From Kitasatospora gansuensis (lineage in GTDB: Bacteria; Actinomycetota; Actinomycetes; Streptomycetales; Streptomycetaceae), in NCBI RefSeq assembly GCF_014203705.1, contig NZ_JACHJR010000001.1:6696001-6760000 (forward strand): a DNA stretch of 64,000 nucleotides. Reading direction: 5' to 3'. The position numbers were made by a program, and so were the translations under genes. Shown here piece after piece: positions 8,106-16,915 of this stretch. How positions within the stretch are numbered: the first letter of the stretch is position 1; each line of letters begins with the position of its first letter. Below the pieces are notes generated by a model. The model saw only the letters and a list, made by a program, of their open reading frames with translations. It was not told where the DNA came from and made no database searches.

Positions 8106-9740
8106 GTGAAGCGAAAGCTCGCACTCGGAGCCGCCCTCTCCGCCTCGGCCCTGCTGGCCGGCGCGATCCAGGTCAGCGCCGGTACGGCGCAGGCCGTCCC
8201 CACCCCCGTGGTCGGCCAGCAGCGCGCCGCGCTGCTCGCTCAGGCCGACGGCGCGGCTCCGGCCGCGGCCCGCGCCCTGGGGCTCGGCAGCCAGGAGCGG
8301 CTCGTGGTCAAGGACGTGGTGGCCGACGCCGACGGCAGCCGGCACCTGCGCTACGAGCGCACGTACGGCGGACTGCCCGTCCTGGGCGGCGATCTGATCG
8401 TCCATCAGGACGCCAAGGGCTCCGTGAAGTCGGTCGACCGCGCGATACCCGGCACCCTCGCACCCACCGGCCTGACCCCCAAGCTCTCCGCCGGGCAGGC
8501 GGCTGCTCAGGCAACCGCCGCGGTGCGCGCCACCCTGGGCACCGCCAAGGACTCCGACGAGCCCGCGCTCACCTCGGTGGACCGGACCGGCGCGGCCCAA
8601 CTGGTCCTCTGGGCCGCCACCGGCAGCCCCCGGCTCGCCTACCGCACCACGGTCGAGGGCGTGCGCGCCGACGGTACCCCCAGCAGCCAGCTGCTGGTCA
8701 CCGACGCCGCCACCGGCGAGCTGCTCTCCAGCCACGAGCAGGTGCAGACCTCCAACGCGGCGGGCACCGGCAACGGGGTCTTCGTCGGCAACGTCGCGCT
8801 GACCACCAACTACACCGGTTCCACCTACGAGTTGAAGGACAACACCCGCGGCGGCCAGTACACCGTCACGCTGAAGAACAAGCAGGGCGGCAGCGGCACC
8901 CTGTACACCGACGCCGACAACGCCTGGGGCACGGGCACCGTCTCCAGCGACCAGTCGGCCGCCGTGGACGCCCAGTTCGGCGCCGCGGCCACCTGGGACT
9001 TCTACAAGAACACCTTCGGGCGCAGCGGCATCCGGGGCGACGGTGTCGGCGCCTACAGCCGCGTCCACTACGGCCGTAACTACGTCAACGCGTTCTGGTC
9101 CGACTCCTGCTTCTGCATGACGTACGGCGACGGTGCCTCCAACACCCACCCGCTCACCGAGCTGGACGTCGCGGGCCACGAGATGACGCACGGCGTCACC
9201 GCCAACACGGCCGGCCTGAACTACTCGGGTGAGTCCGGCGGCCTCAACGAGGCCACCTCGGACATCTTCGGCTCCATGGTGGAGTTCAGCGCCAACCTGC
9301 CGAAGGACAACCCGGACTACCTCATCGGCGAGCTGATCGACATCAACGGCAACGGCACGCCGCTGCGCTACATGGACAAGCCCTCCAAGGACGGCCGGTC
9401 CGCCGACTCCTGGTCCTCCGGCGTCGGCAGCCTCGACGTCCACTACTCCTCCGGTGTCGCCAACCACTTCTTCTACCTGCTCGCCGAGGGCAGTGGCGCC
9501 AAGACCGTCAACGGCGTCAGCTACAACAGCCCGACCAGCAACGGCTCGACCCTGGCCGGCATCGGCCGGGCCAAGGCCCAGCAGGTCTGGTACCGCGCGC
9601 TGACCGTATACATGACCTCCACCACCGACTACGCGGCCGCCCGTACGGCGACCCTGAACGCCGCCACCGACCTCTACGGCAGCGGCTCGGCCGAGTACGC
9701 CGCGGTCGCGGCCACCTGGAGCGCCGTCAACGTCAACTGA
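8106..9740 (+). CDS. Secreted thermolysin-like M4 neutral metallopeptidase
   Basis: 544 residues from a GTG preceded by GGAAGGA. A Sec signal peptide (KRKLALGAALSASALLAGA, cleavage after about residue 35, GTAQA) is followed by an FTP-type propeptide (about 40-205) and the M4 catalytic domain. Zinc ligands and base are visible: His358, Glu359 and His362 in GHEMTHG, and Glu382 in NEATSDIFG. The HFFYLLAEG and IGRAKAQQVWYRAL segments are typical of the C-terminal lobe. It is exported as a zymogen and degrades extracellular protein. It is monocistronic, with a strong hairpin behind it. Confidence 0.93.
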   Translation: MKRKLALGAALSASALLAGAIQVSAGTAQAVPTPVVGQQRAALLAQADGAAPAAARALGLGSQERLVVKDVVADADGSRHLRYERTYGGLPVLGGDLIVHQDAKGSVKSVDRAIPGTLAPTGLTPKLSAGQAAAQATAAVRATLGTAKDSDEPALTSVDRTGAAQLVLWAATGSPRLAYRTTVEGVRADGTPSSQLLVTDAATGELLSSHEQVQTSNAAGTGNGVFVGNVALTTNYTGSTYELKDNTRGGQYTVTLKNKQGGSGTLYTDADNAWGTGTVSSDQSAAVDAQFGAAATWDFYKNTFGRSGIRGDGVGAYSRVHYGRNYVNAFWSDSCFCMTYGDGASNTHPLTELDVAGHEMTHGVTANTAGLNYSGESGGLNEATSDIFGSMVEFSANLPKDNPDYLIGELIDINGNGTPLRYMDKPSKDGRSADSWSSGVGSLDVHYSSGVANHFFYLLAEGSGAKTVNGVSYNSPTSNGSTLAGIGRAKAQQVWYRALTVYMTSTTDYAAARTATLNAATDLYGSGSAEYAAVAATWSAVNVN

Positions 9741-9757
9741 CCGGCCCGCACCGGACA

Positions 9758-9801
9758 CCGCTGTCGCCGGCTCCTCCCTCGGGAGGGGCCGGCGACAGCG
9801 G
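9758..9801 (+). terminator. Strong hairpin after M4 protease
   Basis: Arms CCGCTGTCGCCGGC and GCCGGCGACAGCGG pair perfectly, with further G/C pairing inside the loop. It starts 18 bases after the stop codon. There is no long T run, as usual in streptomycetes. Confidence 0.8.
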
Positions 9802-9917
9802 CAATCCGGACCCATTCCGGAATTGTCCCGGGATCGGAGCCAGCCGTATTTACCGGAATTGGTGAACACCAGCGGGCGCACCGCCGAGGGGGTGCGGTCA
9901 GGCTGAACTCTCCGGGT

Positions 9918-9968
9918 GCGGAATTCGACGAGATCGTGGTCGGCGCGGGCAGCGCAGGCAGCAGCCGG
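9918..9968 (+). pseudogene. Relic of an FAD-dependent (GMC-type) oxidoreductase N-terminus
   Basis: The frame reads AEFDEIVVGAGSAGSS, an almost perfect FAD-binding beta-alpha-beta start of GMC oxidoreductases (FDYIVVGAGSAG). After that the frame decays into Arg/Gly-rich noise, and no start codon or remainder of the enzyme is present. It looks like the left-over tip of a deleted gene. Confidence 0.45.
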
Positions 9969-10103
9969 GCAACCGGCCGGCGTCGCGGTGCGTCTCGGCC
10001 GCGATCGCGGCGTTCCTGGCCGGTCGGCCGGTATGCGGCGGCATTTTCCGTACGGCACCGCGACGCGGCGTTTCAAACGGAGGTGTGCGGACAGGCGCGG
10101 AAC

Positions 10104-10286
10104 ATGATGCTGATGGATCTCGCAGTGCAGACGCAGCTGGCCGACTCCGGCCTCGGCGCGCTCTGGCTGATCGCGGCCGGGGCGGTGCTGGTGGCGGTGA
10201 TCGTGCTGGCCTTCGTCCTTGGCCAGCGCGCCAAGGACCGGGAGCCGCCGCCGACCGGAATGCACCGCCGTCGCAGGCGGCGTTGA
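10104..10286 (+). CDS. Small membrane protein (DUF6479-like)
   Basis: 60 residues. The N-terminus is outside or short. There is a single transmembrane helix (about residues 17-40, ALWLIAAGAVLVAVIVLAFVLG), followed by a basic tail (HRRRRRR). Short proteins of this shape are frequent in Streptomyces (DUF6479 group); their role is unknown. The ATG is one of two adjacent Met codons. Confidence 0.55.
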   Translation: MMLMDLAVQTQLADSGLGALWLIAAGAVLVAVIVLAFVLGQRAKDREPPPTGMHRRRRRR

Positions 10287-10366
10287 CGAGGCGTGACGAC
10301 GCGTTGACGAAGGCGGTGGCGCGAACGGGCAGGTCGGTAGGTCGTGTTGGTGCGGAGGTGGCGGCG

Positions 10367-10699
10367 ATGGATGGCCCTGCACTGTCGTGGCGCGAGCGGA
10401 GGATCCTCGCGGAGATCGAGACGGACCTGGTGGCGGCTGACACCAGGCTGGCCCGTGAGCTTGGTTCGATGCGCCGGGGCCGGCTGCGGTGGCCCTACGC
10501 CCTGCTCCGGGCCGTCGCGCGGATCCCGGCCGGGGTGGTGACCGTGGCGGTGGCCGTCTCGCTCGCGCTGGTCGTGATCGCCGCGCAGCTCCGGACGGTG
10601 TCGGCCCTGGTGTCGGTGGGGGTGGTGGTGGCGGCCACGCTCTTGGTGCTGTTCGCCCGGCCGCTCAGTCGGCTGGTGGCGCGCCGTCGTGGCCGGTGA
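10367..10699 (+). CDS. DUF3040 family membrane protein
   Basis: 110 residues. The N-terminal segment LSWRERRILAEIETDL with a following acidic/Ala helix matches DUF3040. Two transmembrane helices (about 56-75 and 78-97) and an Arg-rich C-terminus follow. The function is unknown. A GGAGG sequence precedes the ATG. The next gene follows within 25 bases, or overlaps if its GTG at 10689 is used. Confidence 0.75.
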   Translation: MDGPALSWRERRILAEIETDLVAADTRLARELGSMRRGRLRWPYALLRAVARIPAGVVTVAVAVSLALVVIAAQLRTVSALVSVGVVVAATLLVLFARPLSRLVARRRGR

Positions 10700-10724
10700 G
10701 TTCCGGACGGGCGGAGGTGGGAGT

Positions 10725-11123
10725 GTGCGTCGGATGCCCGCGCTGCAGGTCGAGCTGGACGGCCGGCCCGGCTCGGTCCGGGTGGCGCGCGCGGCCACCT
10801 GCGGCTTCCTGCGCGGACTTGCGGACCGGGGCGAGGGCGGGCTCAGTGCCCGTACCCGCGAGGACGTCGAGCTGGTGGTCGGCGAACTGGTCGGCAACGC
10901 CTGCCTGCACGCGCCCGGTCCGTGCCGGCTCAGGGTGGTGGTGACGCCCGGGGCCACCGTCGACGTGGCGGTCGAGGACACCAGCCCGCAGCTGCTCCGG
11001 GCGCCGCCCCGGCCCGGCCCGCCGGGTCTGGGGCTGGTCGTGGTGACGGTGCTCGGGCGCGGCGTGCACGTCCTGCGGACCGGCACCGGGAAGGTCGTCG
11101 CCACCACGGTGCCCGAGCGCTGA
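10725..11123 (+). CDS. HATPase (GHKL) anti-sigma-factor-type ATP-binding protein
   Basis: 132 residues from a GTG preceded by GGAGGTGG; an in-frame GTG at 10689 overlaps the previous gene's stop. The N box is ELVGNACLHA, Asp is preserved in VEDTS, and the G box GPPGLGLVVV ends the fold. Such small RsbW-like kinases bind SigB/F-type sigma factors or phosphorylate STAS antagonists. A SigB/F-type sigma gene lies 800 bases downstream, a possible partner. Confidence 0.8.
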   Translation: MRRMPALQVELDGRPGSVRVARAATCGFLRGLADRGEGGLSARTREDVELVVGELVGNACLHAPGPCRLRVVVTPGATVDVAVEDTSPQLLRAPPRPGPPGLGLVVVTVLGRGVHVLRTGTGKVVATTVPER

Positions 11124-11141
11124 GCAAGATGGCGCGAGGGC

Positions 11142-11630
11142 TCACCCCTTGGAGCGGTGCAGGACGGCGATGGGCAGCAGCACCCAGCAGAGCCCGAACC
11201 AGAGCAGCACGCCGCCGGCGATCGCCCATGCGGCCCAGCCGAGACCGGCGACCCGCAGGAGCAGCAGCAGCGCGACGGAGATCGTCCCGGCGAGCAGGAC
11301 GAGACCGAGCGCGACCAGGTGGGCGACTGCCGTGACCATCAGCGGTTTGATGTGCTTCCCGGCCAGCAGCCGGTGGTAGGAGACCGGGGCGATCAGGGTG
11401 CCGACGGCGAACGCACCCAGTGTCACCACCGTGACGTAGAGGGTCCGGTCGAGGTCGTCGAGCGTGGCGAACCGGTCGGTGAAGGCGACCGTCAGCAGGA
11501 AGCCGAACATGATCTGCGCGCCGGTCTGGGCGATCCGCACCTCCTGGAGCAGATCGCCCCACCGGCGGTCGGCCCGCTCCTCCTCGGTCTCGGCGCGGCC
11601 GCCGTGGGAGTGGTTCGGTTGCGCGGGCAT
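11142..11630 (-). CDS. DUF6328 family integral membrane protein
   Basis: 162 residues. A polar N-terminus with an acidic helix (ETEEERADRRWGDLLQEVRIAQTG) precedes four predicted transmembrane helices (about 45-62, 70-92, 100-122, 128-150). The order of a conserved RxxQTGAQIMFGFLL motif and the helices matches DUF6328, a membrane family of unknown role. It converges on the ATPase gene with 18 bases between them. Confidence 0.75.
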   Translation of the reverse strand: MPAQPNHSHGGRAETEEERADRRWGDLLQEVRIAQTGAQIMFGFLLTVAFTDRFATLDDLDRTLYVTVVTLGAFAVGTLIAPVSYHRLLAGKHIKPLMVTAVAHLVALGLVLLAGTISVALLLLLRVAGLGWAAWAIAGGVLLWFGLCWVLLPIAVLHRSKG

Positions 11631-11920
11631 GCGGGCCTCCAGCGGGTGGGCGTACGGCCGGCCTCCCCTCCGCGTCTGCCCGGCGTACGCGGTTTAGCAC
11701 GGCCCCGATCCGGGGACCAGAACGGATGAGGAGTGTTCGGGCAGCGGCCCGGCTCCGGTCCGGCGGCCGGCGCGTCGCCGGCGCCTCACGGCACGGCCTC
11801 CGTGCCTGGGCACCGCAGCCTGAAGAAGCCGGGCGCGACGGTCTCCGACCAGTAGATCCGCGCGCACCACCCTTCGGCCGGTGGATTCTCCCGGCCGGGT
11901 GCGGCGGCGCGTGGGACGTC

Positions 11921-11949
11921 CAGGGGAGATGACCCCTGGGGAGATGACC
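11921..11949 (+). promoter_or_regulatory. Duplicated SD-ATG with hairpin at sigma factor start
   Basis: GGGGAGATGACC occurs twice, 15 bases apart and in frame. The first copy sits in a hairpin CAGGGG-AGATGA-CCCCTG that would hide its ribosome site and ATG (11929). The second ATG (11944) stays open. This could tune translation of the sigma factor. Confidence 0.5.
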
Positions 11950-12855
11950 ACGGTGGCCACTTCCGACACCACCACCCTCCTGTCGGCCGAGCTCCACCGG
12001 CCCACCCACCGGGAGATGCGGGCGATGGGCAAGACCGAGGCCCGCGCCCTCAGCGACGCGCTCTTCGCACGACTGGCGGACCTGGAACGGGAGTCGGCCG
12101 CCTACAGCTACGTGCGCGGCACGATCATCGAACTCAACATGCCGCTGGTCCGGTTCGCCGCGGCCGGCTTCCGGCGCGGCACGGCCGAGCTGGACGACAT
12201 CCTCCAGGTCGGTACGGTCGGCCTGATCAAGGCCGTGGACGGCTACGACCACCGGCGCGGCGTGGAGTTCGCCACCTACGCGATCCCGACCATCACCGGT
12301 GAGATCAAACGGTTCTTCCGGGACACCAGCTGGCCGCTGCGGGTGCCGCGCAGCCTGCAGGAGCTCTACCTGCGGGTGGCCCGGTGCTCGGACCGGCTGG
12401 AGCAGACGCTCGGCCGGCTGCCCACCCCGGAGGAGATCGCCGAGGAGCTCGGCCTGGACCCCGCCGAGGTGGCCGCCGGGCTCGGGGTCGGCCGGGCGTA
12501 CCGGGCCGACTCGCTGGACGCGCTGCGGCAGGACCGTGACGACCCGAACGGCAGCACGCTGGTCGACCGACTGGGCGCCTGTGACCGGGAGTTCGACCTG
12601 ACGGAGTTCCGGGAGGCGGTCCGGCCGCTGCTCAGGGCGCTGCCGGCGCGGGAGCGTACGGTGCTCGCGCTGCGGTTCTGGGGCGACTGCACCCAGGCGG
12701 AGATCGCCGCGGAGATCGGGGTCTCCCAGATGCACGTGTCGCGGTTGCTGGCGGGCATCCTGAGCGGTCTGCGCGAGCGGCTGGCGGACGAGCGGGACGG
12801 TCCCGGTGGTCAGCCTCCGGGCGGGTCGGAGGCCCGTTCGGTGCTGCCGCGGTAG
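11929..12855 (+). CDS. SigB/SigF-family alternative sigma factor
   Basis: 308 residues (303 from the second ATG). Region 2 (about 60-130) carries NMPLVRFAAAGFRRG and DDILQVGTVGLIKAVDGYD. Region 3 includes EIKRFFRDTSWPLRVPR. Region 4 ends with the HTH TQAEIAAEIGVSQMHVSRLL. This is the general stress / development sigma family of Streptomyces, normally held by an RsbW-type ATPase and released by a STAS protein. Its 3' end overlaps the convergent zinc-ribbon gene by 46 bases. Confidence 0.9.
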   Translation: MTPGEMTTVATSDTTTLLSAELHRPTHREMRAMGKTEARALSDALFARLADLERESAAYSYVRGTIIELNMPLVRFAAAGFRRGTAELDDILQVGTVGLIKAVDGYDHRRGVEFATYAIPTITGEIKRFFRDTSWPLRVPRSLQELYLRVARCSDRLEQTLGRLPTPEEIAEELGLDPAEVAAGLGVGRAYRADSLDALRQDRDDPNGSTLVDRLGACDREFDLTEFREAVRPLLRALPARERTVLALRFWGDCTQAEIAAEIGVSQMHVSRLLAGILSGLRERLADERDGPGGQPPGGSEARSVLPR

Positions 12856-13124
12856 CAGCGGTCGGAGCAGAAGCGGTCACGGCGGCGGATGCCGGGGTGG
12901 TCGTACTCGCGGCCGCAGCGGACACATATCCGGTGCGGGCCGTGCGGGTCGTACGGATCGGGGGTCAGGCCGAGCTGGGTGAGCAGCATGCGGCAGTCCG
13001 CGGCGTCGATGGCGTGGGAGGCGACGACGAGCCGGGCGCGGGCTCGGGTGTCGGCGGAGGCGACTTCGGTGACGTGTTCGAGCGTGCTGCCGAGCGTGGT
13101 GAGGTCTCGGCCGGCCTGTGCCAT
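12810..13124 (-). CDS. Small zinc-ribbon protein
   Basis: 104 residues. A helical N-terminal half contains SADTRARARLVVASHAIDAADCRMLL. A C-terminal four-Cys cluster (CVRCGREYDHPGIRRRDRFC then SDRC) should bind one zinc ion. This is a common Streptomyces hypothetical family; no function is known to me. The end overlaps the sigma factor gene tail to tail, so the two transcripts are antisense there. Confidence 0.7.
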   Translation of the reverse strand: MAQAGRDLTTLGSTLEHVTEVASADTRARARLVVASHAIDAADCRMLLTQLGLTPDPYDPHGPHRICVRCGREYDHPGIRRRDRFCSDRCYRGSTERASDPPGG

Positions 13125-13286
13125 GGCTGGTCCCCGGTCGGTGCTGGGTGGGGCAGGACCGGCAAGGGTACTGCGCGAAGGCCCGCGATGTGCGGCGACG
13201 GGCGGGCGGATTGGCCCGTTTCGTCCGGCACGCCGTGGGCAGGCGCGGAGCGGGCGGCCAGGAGGAGCAGTCGAGGAGGCGCCGTG

Positions 13287-13982
13287 ATGCCGGAGGAGGT
13301 CTTCGTCCCCGTCGACGGATCGGTGCTGGCCGGGGAGTTGGCCGTGTCCGCGGACCGGCCGGTGGTGGTCTTCGCCCACGGCAGCGGCAGCTCGCGGCAC
13401 AGCCCGCGCAACCGGGCGGTGGCCGCCGCCCTGCAGCGAGCCGGGCTCGGGACACTGTTGCTGGACCTGCTGACCGCCCGCGAGGAGCGACAGGACCTCG
13501 TGACGGCCGAGTACCGCTTCGACATCGGCCTGCTGGCGTGGCGCCTGACGGTCACTGTCGACTGGCTGGCCACCCGGCCGGACACGGGCGAGCTCCCGGT
13601 CGGCCTCTTCGGCGCGAGCACCGGGGCCGCCGCGGCCCTGCGGGCGGCAGCGGAGCAGCCGGCGCGGGTGGCGGCCGTCGTCTCGCGCGGCGGCCGTCCT
13701 GACCTGGCCGGGGACGAGGCCCTCCGCCGGGTCCGGGCACCGGTGCTGCTGATCGTCGGCGGCCACGACCCCGAGGTGCTGCGGCTCAACGAGGAGGCCG
13801 CCGAGCAGCTCGGCGGGCCGTGCCGACTGCGGGTGATCCCGGGCGCCACCCACCTGTTCGAGGAGCCCGGCGCACTGGAACAGGTCGCGGACCTGGCCCG
13901 GGACTGGTTCCTGCACGAGGGCTCCGAGGAGGACCCGCCAGGGACCTCACCAGGTCAGCTCGGCGAGGGGTTCCCCGGCTGA
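13287..13982 (+). CDS. Alpha/beta hydrolase (dienelactone hydrolase-like)
   Basis: 231 residues. It begins with a strand, then VVFAHGSGSSRHSPRN (oxyanion HGxG). The nucleophile elbow GLFGASTGAAAAL holds Ser near residue 113. Acid and His lie in VGGHDPEV and GATHLFEEPG. This is a cytoplasmic single-domain hydrolase of the dienelactone hydrolase type; the substrate is unknown. GGAGGCGCC precedes the start. Its last 28 bases overlap the convergent regulator gene. Confidence 0.75.
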   Translation: MPEEVFVPVDGSVLAGELAVSADRPVVVFAHGSGSSRHSPRNRAVAAALQRAGLGTLLLDLLTAREERQDLVTAEYRFDIGLLAWRLTVTVDWLATRPDTGELPVGLFGASTGAAAALRAAAEQPARVAAVVSRGGRPDLAGDEALRRVRAPVLLIVGGHDPEVLRLNEEAAEQLGGPCRLRVIPGATHLFEEPGALEQVADLARDWFLHEGSEEDPPGTSPGQLGEGFPG

Positions 13983-16759
13983 TCGGCTTCGAGTGCCGGG
14001 CAGTCGGCCTCGAGTTCGCGGAGCTTGGCCCTGGCCTCCTCGGCCTCGGTGTGGGCGCCGTCGATGGCGTCGAGAACGGCGACCGCCTGCTGGAGGGCCG
14101 TCCGGGCCGCCGGGCGGCGGCCGAGGTGGCGCAGGCTCTCGCCGAGGTGGACGAGGTTCTCCGCCTCGTTGTAGCGGTGGCCGAGGGCCTGGTTCAGCCG
14201 CAGGCTCCGGCGGAAGCAGCCGACGGCGCGCGGGTGGTCACCGAGGTGGCGGTACGCGAATCCCAGGGTGTCCCAGGTGTTGGCCGCCCCGCGGTCGTCG
14301 CCGAGGCGCCGTTGGATGCCGAGGGCTTCGCGGCAGAATCGGATCGCCTCCTCATGCTCGCCGAGCTGGGCGTGGTCCCAGGCCACCGCGTTGAGCGCGC
14401 GGGCGACGGCGGCTTCGTCGCCCGCGCGGCGGAGCAGACCGAGGGCGAGCCGGTCGTGGGACAGCGCGCGGTGACGGTCGCCTTGGCGCTCGTGGAGCCA
14501 GCCGGTGCTGAGCTGGGTCCGGCCCTGTCCGAGCAGGTCGCCGAGGGCCGTGTACAGCGCCAGGGCCTGCCGCAGGTGCTCGTGCGCGGCCTCGGGCCGG
14601 CCGGTCTCGCAGCTTGCGTTGGCCAGCTCCTGGTGGGCGTGCGCCTGGGCCGCGCGGTCGCCGATCCGGGTGGCGGCGGCCAGCGCGGTCAGCTGAGTGG
14701 CCGTCAACTCGTGCCAGCGGCCCCGGCGGGCCAGATAGGTGCTGAGCTGGAACGCCAGAAGGCAGGCCCTGGTGTCCTGGCCGGTCCGGGCCGCCGCTTC
14801 CAGGACCAGGAGCAGGTTGGGGCTCTCCACGGAGAACCAGTCCAGGGCTGCACCGTGGTCGGCGAACCGCTCGGGCACGACACCAGGTCGCGGCGGGTCG
14901 AGCTCGGTTCGGCGGCGGTGCGGCCAGAGCAGGCGATCGGCGTGCTCGGCACTGTGCAGGTGGTGGTCGAGCAGGCGTACGCTCGCCGGCTCCTGCTCCG
15001 GATCGGCTGCGGCCAGCTCCCGGGCGTAGGCGGCGAGCAGGTCGTGGATGCCGTAGCGACCGGGGGAGACCTCGAACACCAGGTGGGCCTGGGCGAGTTC
15101 GGCCACCAGGACGCGTACCTCGCGGAGCGGCAGGGCGGCCAGGCCGGCCAAGGCGTGGACACCGATCTCGGCCCCCGGATTCGCGCCGAGCAGCCGGAAC
15201 AGCCGGGCCGCTCCGTCGTCGAGACAGCGGTACGACCAGGAGAAGACCGCGCGCAGGTCGGACGCGGCGTCGCCGCCGTTGAAAGCGTCCAACCGGTACT
15301 GCCGGTCGGCGAGTTCGGCGGCGACCGCGGCGAGTGCGGAGCCGGGGCGCTCGACCGCCCTGGCCGCCACGATGGACAGCGCCAGCGGCAGTCCGGCGCA
15401 GCTGGCGACGACGGCCTCGACGGCCTGCGGTTCGGCGGCGATCCGGGCCTCGCCCAGGTGGCTGCCGAGCAGGCGGCGGGCGTCGTCCGGTGCCAGCAGG
15501 TCCAGTACGACCGGACGGGCGCCGTGTGCGGTGAGCAGCCCGGTCAGCCTGCTGCGGCTGGTCACCAGCACGGCCGAGCCCGTCCCGCCGGGGAGCAGGG
15601 GGGTCACCTGGTCGGAGTTCCTGGCGTTGTCCAGCACGACCAGCAGGCGCCGGTCGGCGGTGAGGCTCCGGAAGAGCGCGCCCCGGGCGTCCTCGTCGGC
15701 CGGGATGTCGCCGTCGCCGACGCCGAGGCCGCGCAGGAGGGTCCCCAACGCCGTGGCCGGGGGCAGCGGTTGAGCCGAGGGTGCGTAGCCGCGCAGGTTC
15801 ACGTGGAGCTGGCCGTCCGGGAAGGCCGGCAGCTGGTCATGGGCCGCGCGCAGGGCCAGCCAGGTCTTGCCGGAGCCGCCCGGACCGGAGATCGCGCACA
15901 CCCGGCCGGCCCGGGCGGTGGCGGTCCGTGGTTCCAAGGCCCGGGCCAGTTCGCGGAGTTCGGTGGCCCGGCCGACGAACGCCAGTGGTGGGGCGGGGAG
16001 TTGACGGGGGACCGAGGCTTGTGCCGGGGAGGGCTCGGGAGCGGTCAGGATCTGCTGCTGACAGGCCTGCAGGTACCGGCCCGGCTCGATGCCCAGCTCC
16101 TCCACCAGGTGTGCCCGGGTCCGCCGGTAGACCTCCAGGGCCTCGGCGGTCCGCCCGCAGCGGTGCAGGCAGAGCACGAGCTGTCCGGCGAGCCGCTCGT
16201 CCAGTGGGCTCGCCGCTGCGCCCGCCGTCAAGTCGGCCAGCATGGCGGCGTGTTGGCCCAGTTCCAGCCGCAGGTCGTTGCGGTCGAGTTCGGCCGCCGC
16301 CCGGTTCTGTGACAGCGTGTCACGCCAGGCGTTGAGCCACGGTGTGTCGTACCTGGCCAGTGGCTCGCCCTGCCACAGTCGCAGTGCTCGGTCCAGCAGG
16401 GCGAGTGCGGCGGACGGGTCGTCGGTGGCCTGGGCCCGTTCCAGCAGGCTGCGGAACAGGTGGACGTCCACCTGTTCCGGGTCGACGGCCAGCCGGTAGC
16501 CACCGGGTCCCCGGGTCAGGGTGACGTCGGCCGGCAGCAGCCGGCGCAGCCGGGAGAGGTAGCTGTAGAGCGAGGCCCTCGCCCGGGGTGGTGGATCGTC
16601 GCCCCAGACCCGTTGTTCGAGCTCCTCGACCGCGACCTCCCGGTTGGCCTCGATCAGCAGCACGGCCAGCACCACGCGCTGCCGAGGCGGTCCGAGCGCG
16701 AGCCGTCCGCCGTCGGCGCAGGCGGCCGTGCCCCCGAGCAGCGTGAAGCGCACCGTCAT
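13955..16759 (-). CDS. AfsR-like SARP regulator with NB-ARC and TPR domains
   Basis: 934 residues. An OmpR-type winged-helix DNA-binding domain (about 1-95) is followed by a bacterial transcriptional activator domain (about 96-240). An NB-ARC ATPase has Walker A GPGGSGKTWLA at about 292 and Walker B LLVVLDNA, and a C-terminal TPR array (about 690-905) has repeats such as ALNAVAWDHAQLGEHEEAI. AfsR relatives activate secondary metabolism in response to phosphorylation and ATP binding. No biosynthetic cluster lies beside it, so a global role is more likely. Confidence 0.92.
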   Translation of the reverse strand: MTVRFTLLGGTAACADGGRLALGPPRQRVVLAVLLIEANREVAVEELEQRVWGDDPPPRARASLYSYLSRLRRLLPADVTLTRGPGGYRLAVDPEQVDVHLFRSLLERAQATDDPSAALALLDRALRLWQGEPLARYDTPWLNAWRDTLSQNRAAAELDRNDLRLELGQHAAMLADLTAGAAASPLDERLAGQLVLCLHRCGRTAEALEVYRRTRAHLVEELGIEPGRYLQACQQQILTAPEPSPAQASVPRQLPAPPLAFVGRATELRELARALEPRTATARAGRVCAISGPGGSGKTWLALRAAHDQLPAFPDGQLHVNLRGYAPSAQPLPPATALGTLLRGLGVGDGDIPADEDARGALFRSLTADRRLLVVLDNARNSDQVTPLLPGGTGSAVLVTSRSRLTGLLTAHGARPVVLDLLAPDDARRLLGSHLGEARIAAEPQAVEAVVASCAGLPLALSIVAARAVERPGSALAAVAAELADRQYRLDAFNGGDAASDLRAVFSWSYRCLDDGAARLFRLLGANPGAEIGVHALAGLAALPLREVRVLVAELAQAHLVFEVSPGRYGIHDLLAAYARELAAADPEQEPASVRLLDHHLHSAEHADRLLWPHRRRTELDPPRPGVVPERFADHGAALDWFSVESPNLLLVLEAAARTGQDTRACLLAFQLSTYLARRGRWHELTATQLTALAAATRIGDRAAQAHAHQELANASCETGRPEAAHEHLRQALALYTALGDLLGQGRTQLSTGWLHERQGDRHRALSHDRLALGLLRRAGDEAAVARALNAVAWDHAQLGEHEEAIRFCREALGIQRRLGDDRGAANTWDTLGFAYRHLGDHPRAVGCFRRSLRLNQALGHRYNEAENLVHLGESLRHLGRRPAARTALQQAVAVLDAIDGAHTEAEEARAKLRELEADCPALEADQPGNPSPS

Positions 16760-16915
16760 CCAGGCCCCCGATTCCGCTCCGAACGATGTGACCCGATCCT
16801 GTCAGTTCGCGCCCGTCGTTTTCCCGGCTTTCGCACAACCGGGCCCGGTCATCTGATCGATCGTTCGGTCAGCTGAGGTCACGAGCCCGCTCCCCTAGGG
16901 CCGGGATCTGATCGC

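Noticed and set aside
8031..10382. 780-codon open frame on the minus strand
   Set aside because: Shadow of the M4 protease gene, with Val/Gly/Ala-rich text and no start context.
11690..11730. SigB-type promoter (GTTT...GGGGAC) before the sigma factor
   Set aside because: The -10 part matches the consensus poorly; not reported as a feature.
13820..16312. 830-codon open frame on the plus strand
   Set aside because: Shadow of the AfsR-like gene; the minus strand encodes a full regulator with Walker A and TPR motifs.
13955..16759. Secondary-metabolite cluster near the AfsR/SARP gene
   Set aside because: No polyketide, peptide or terpene synthase genes are nearby; the regulator stands alone.
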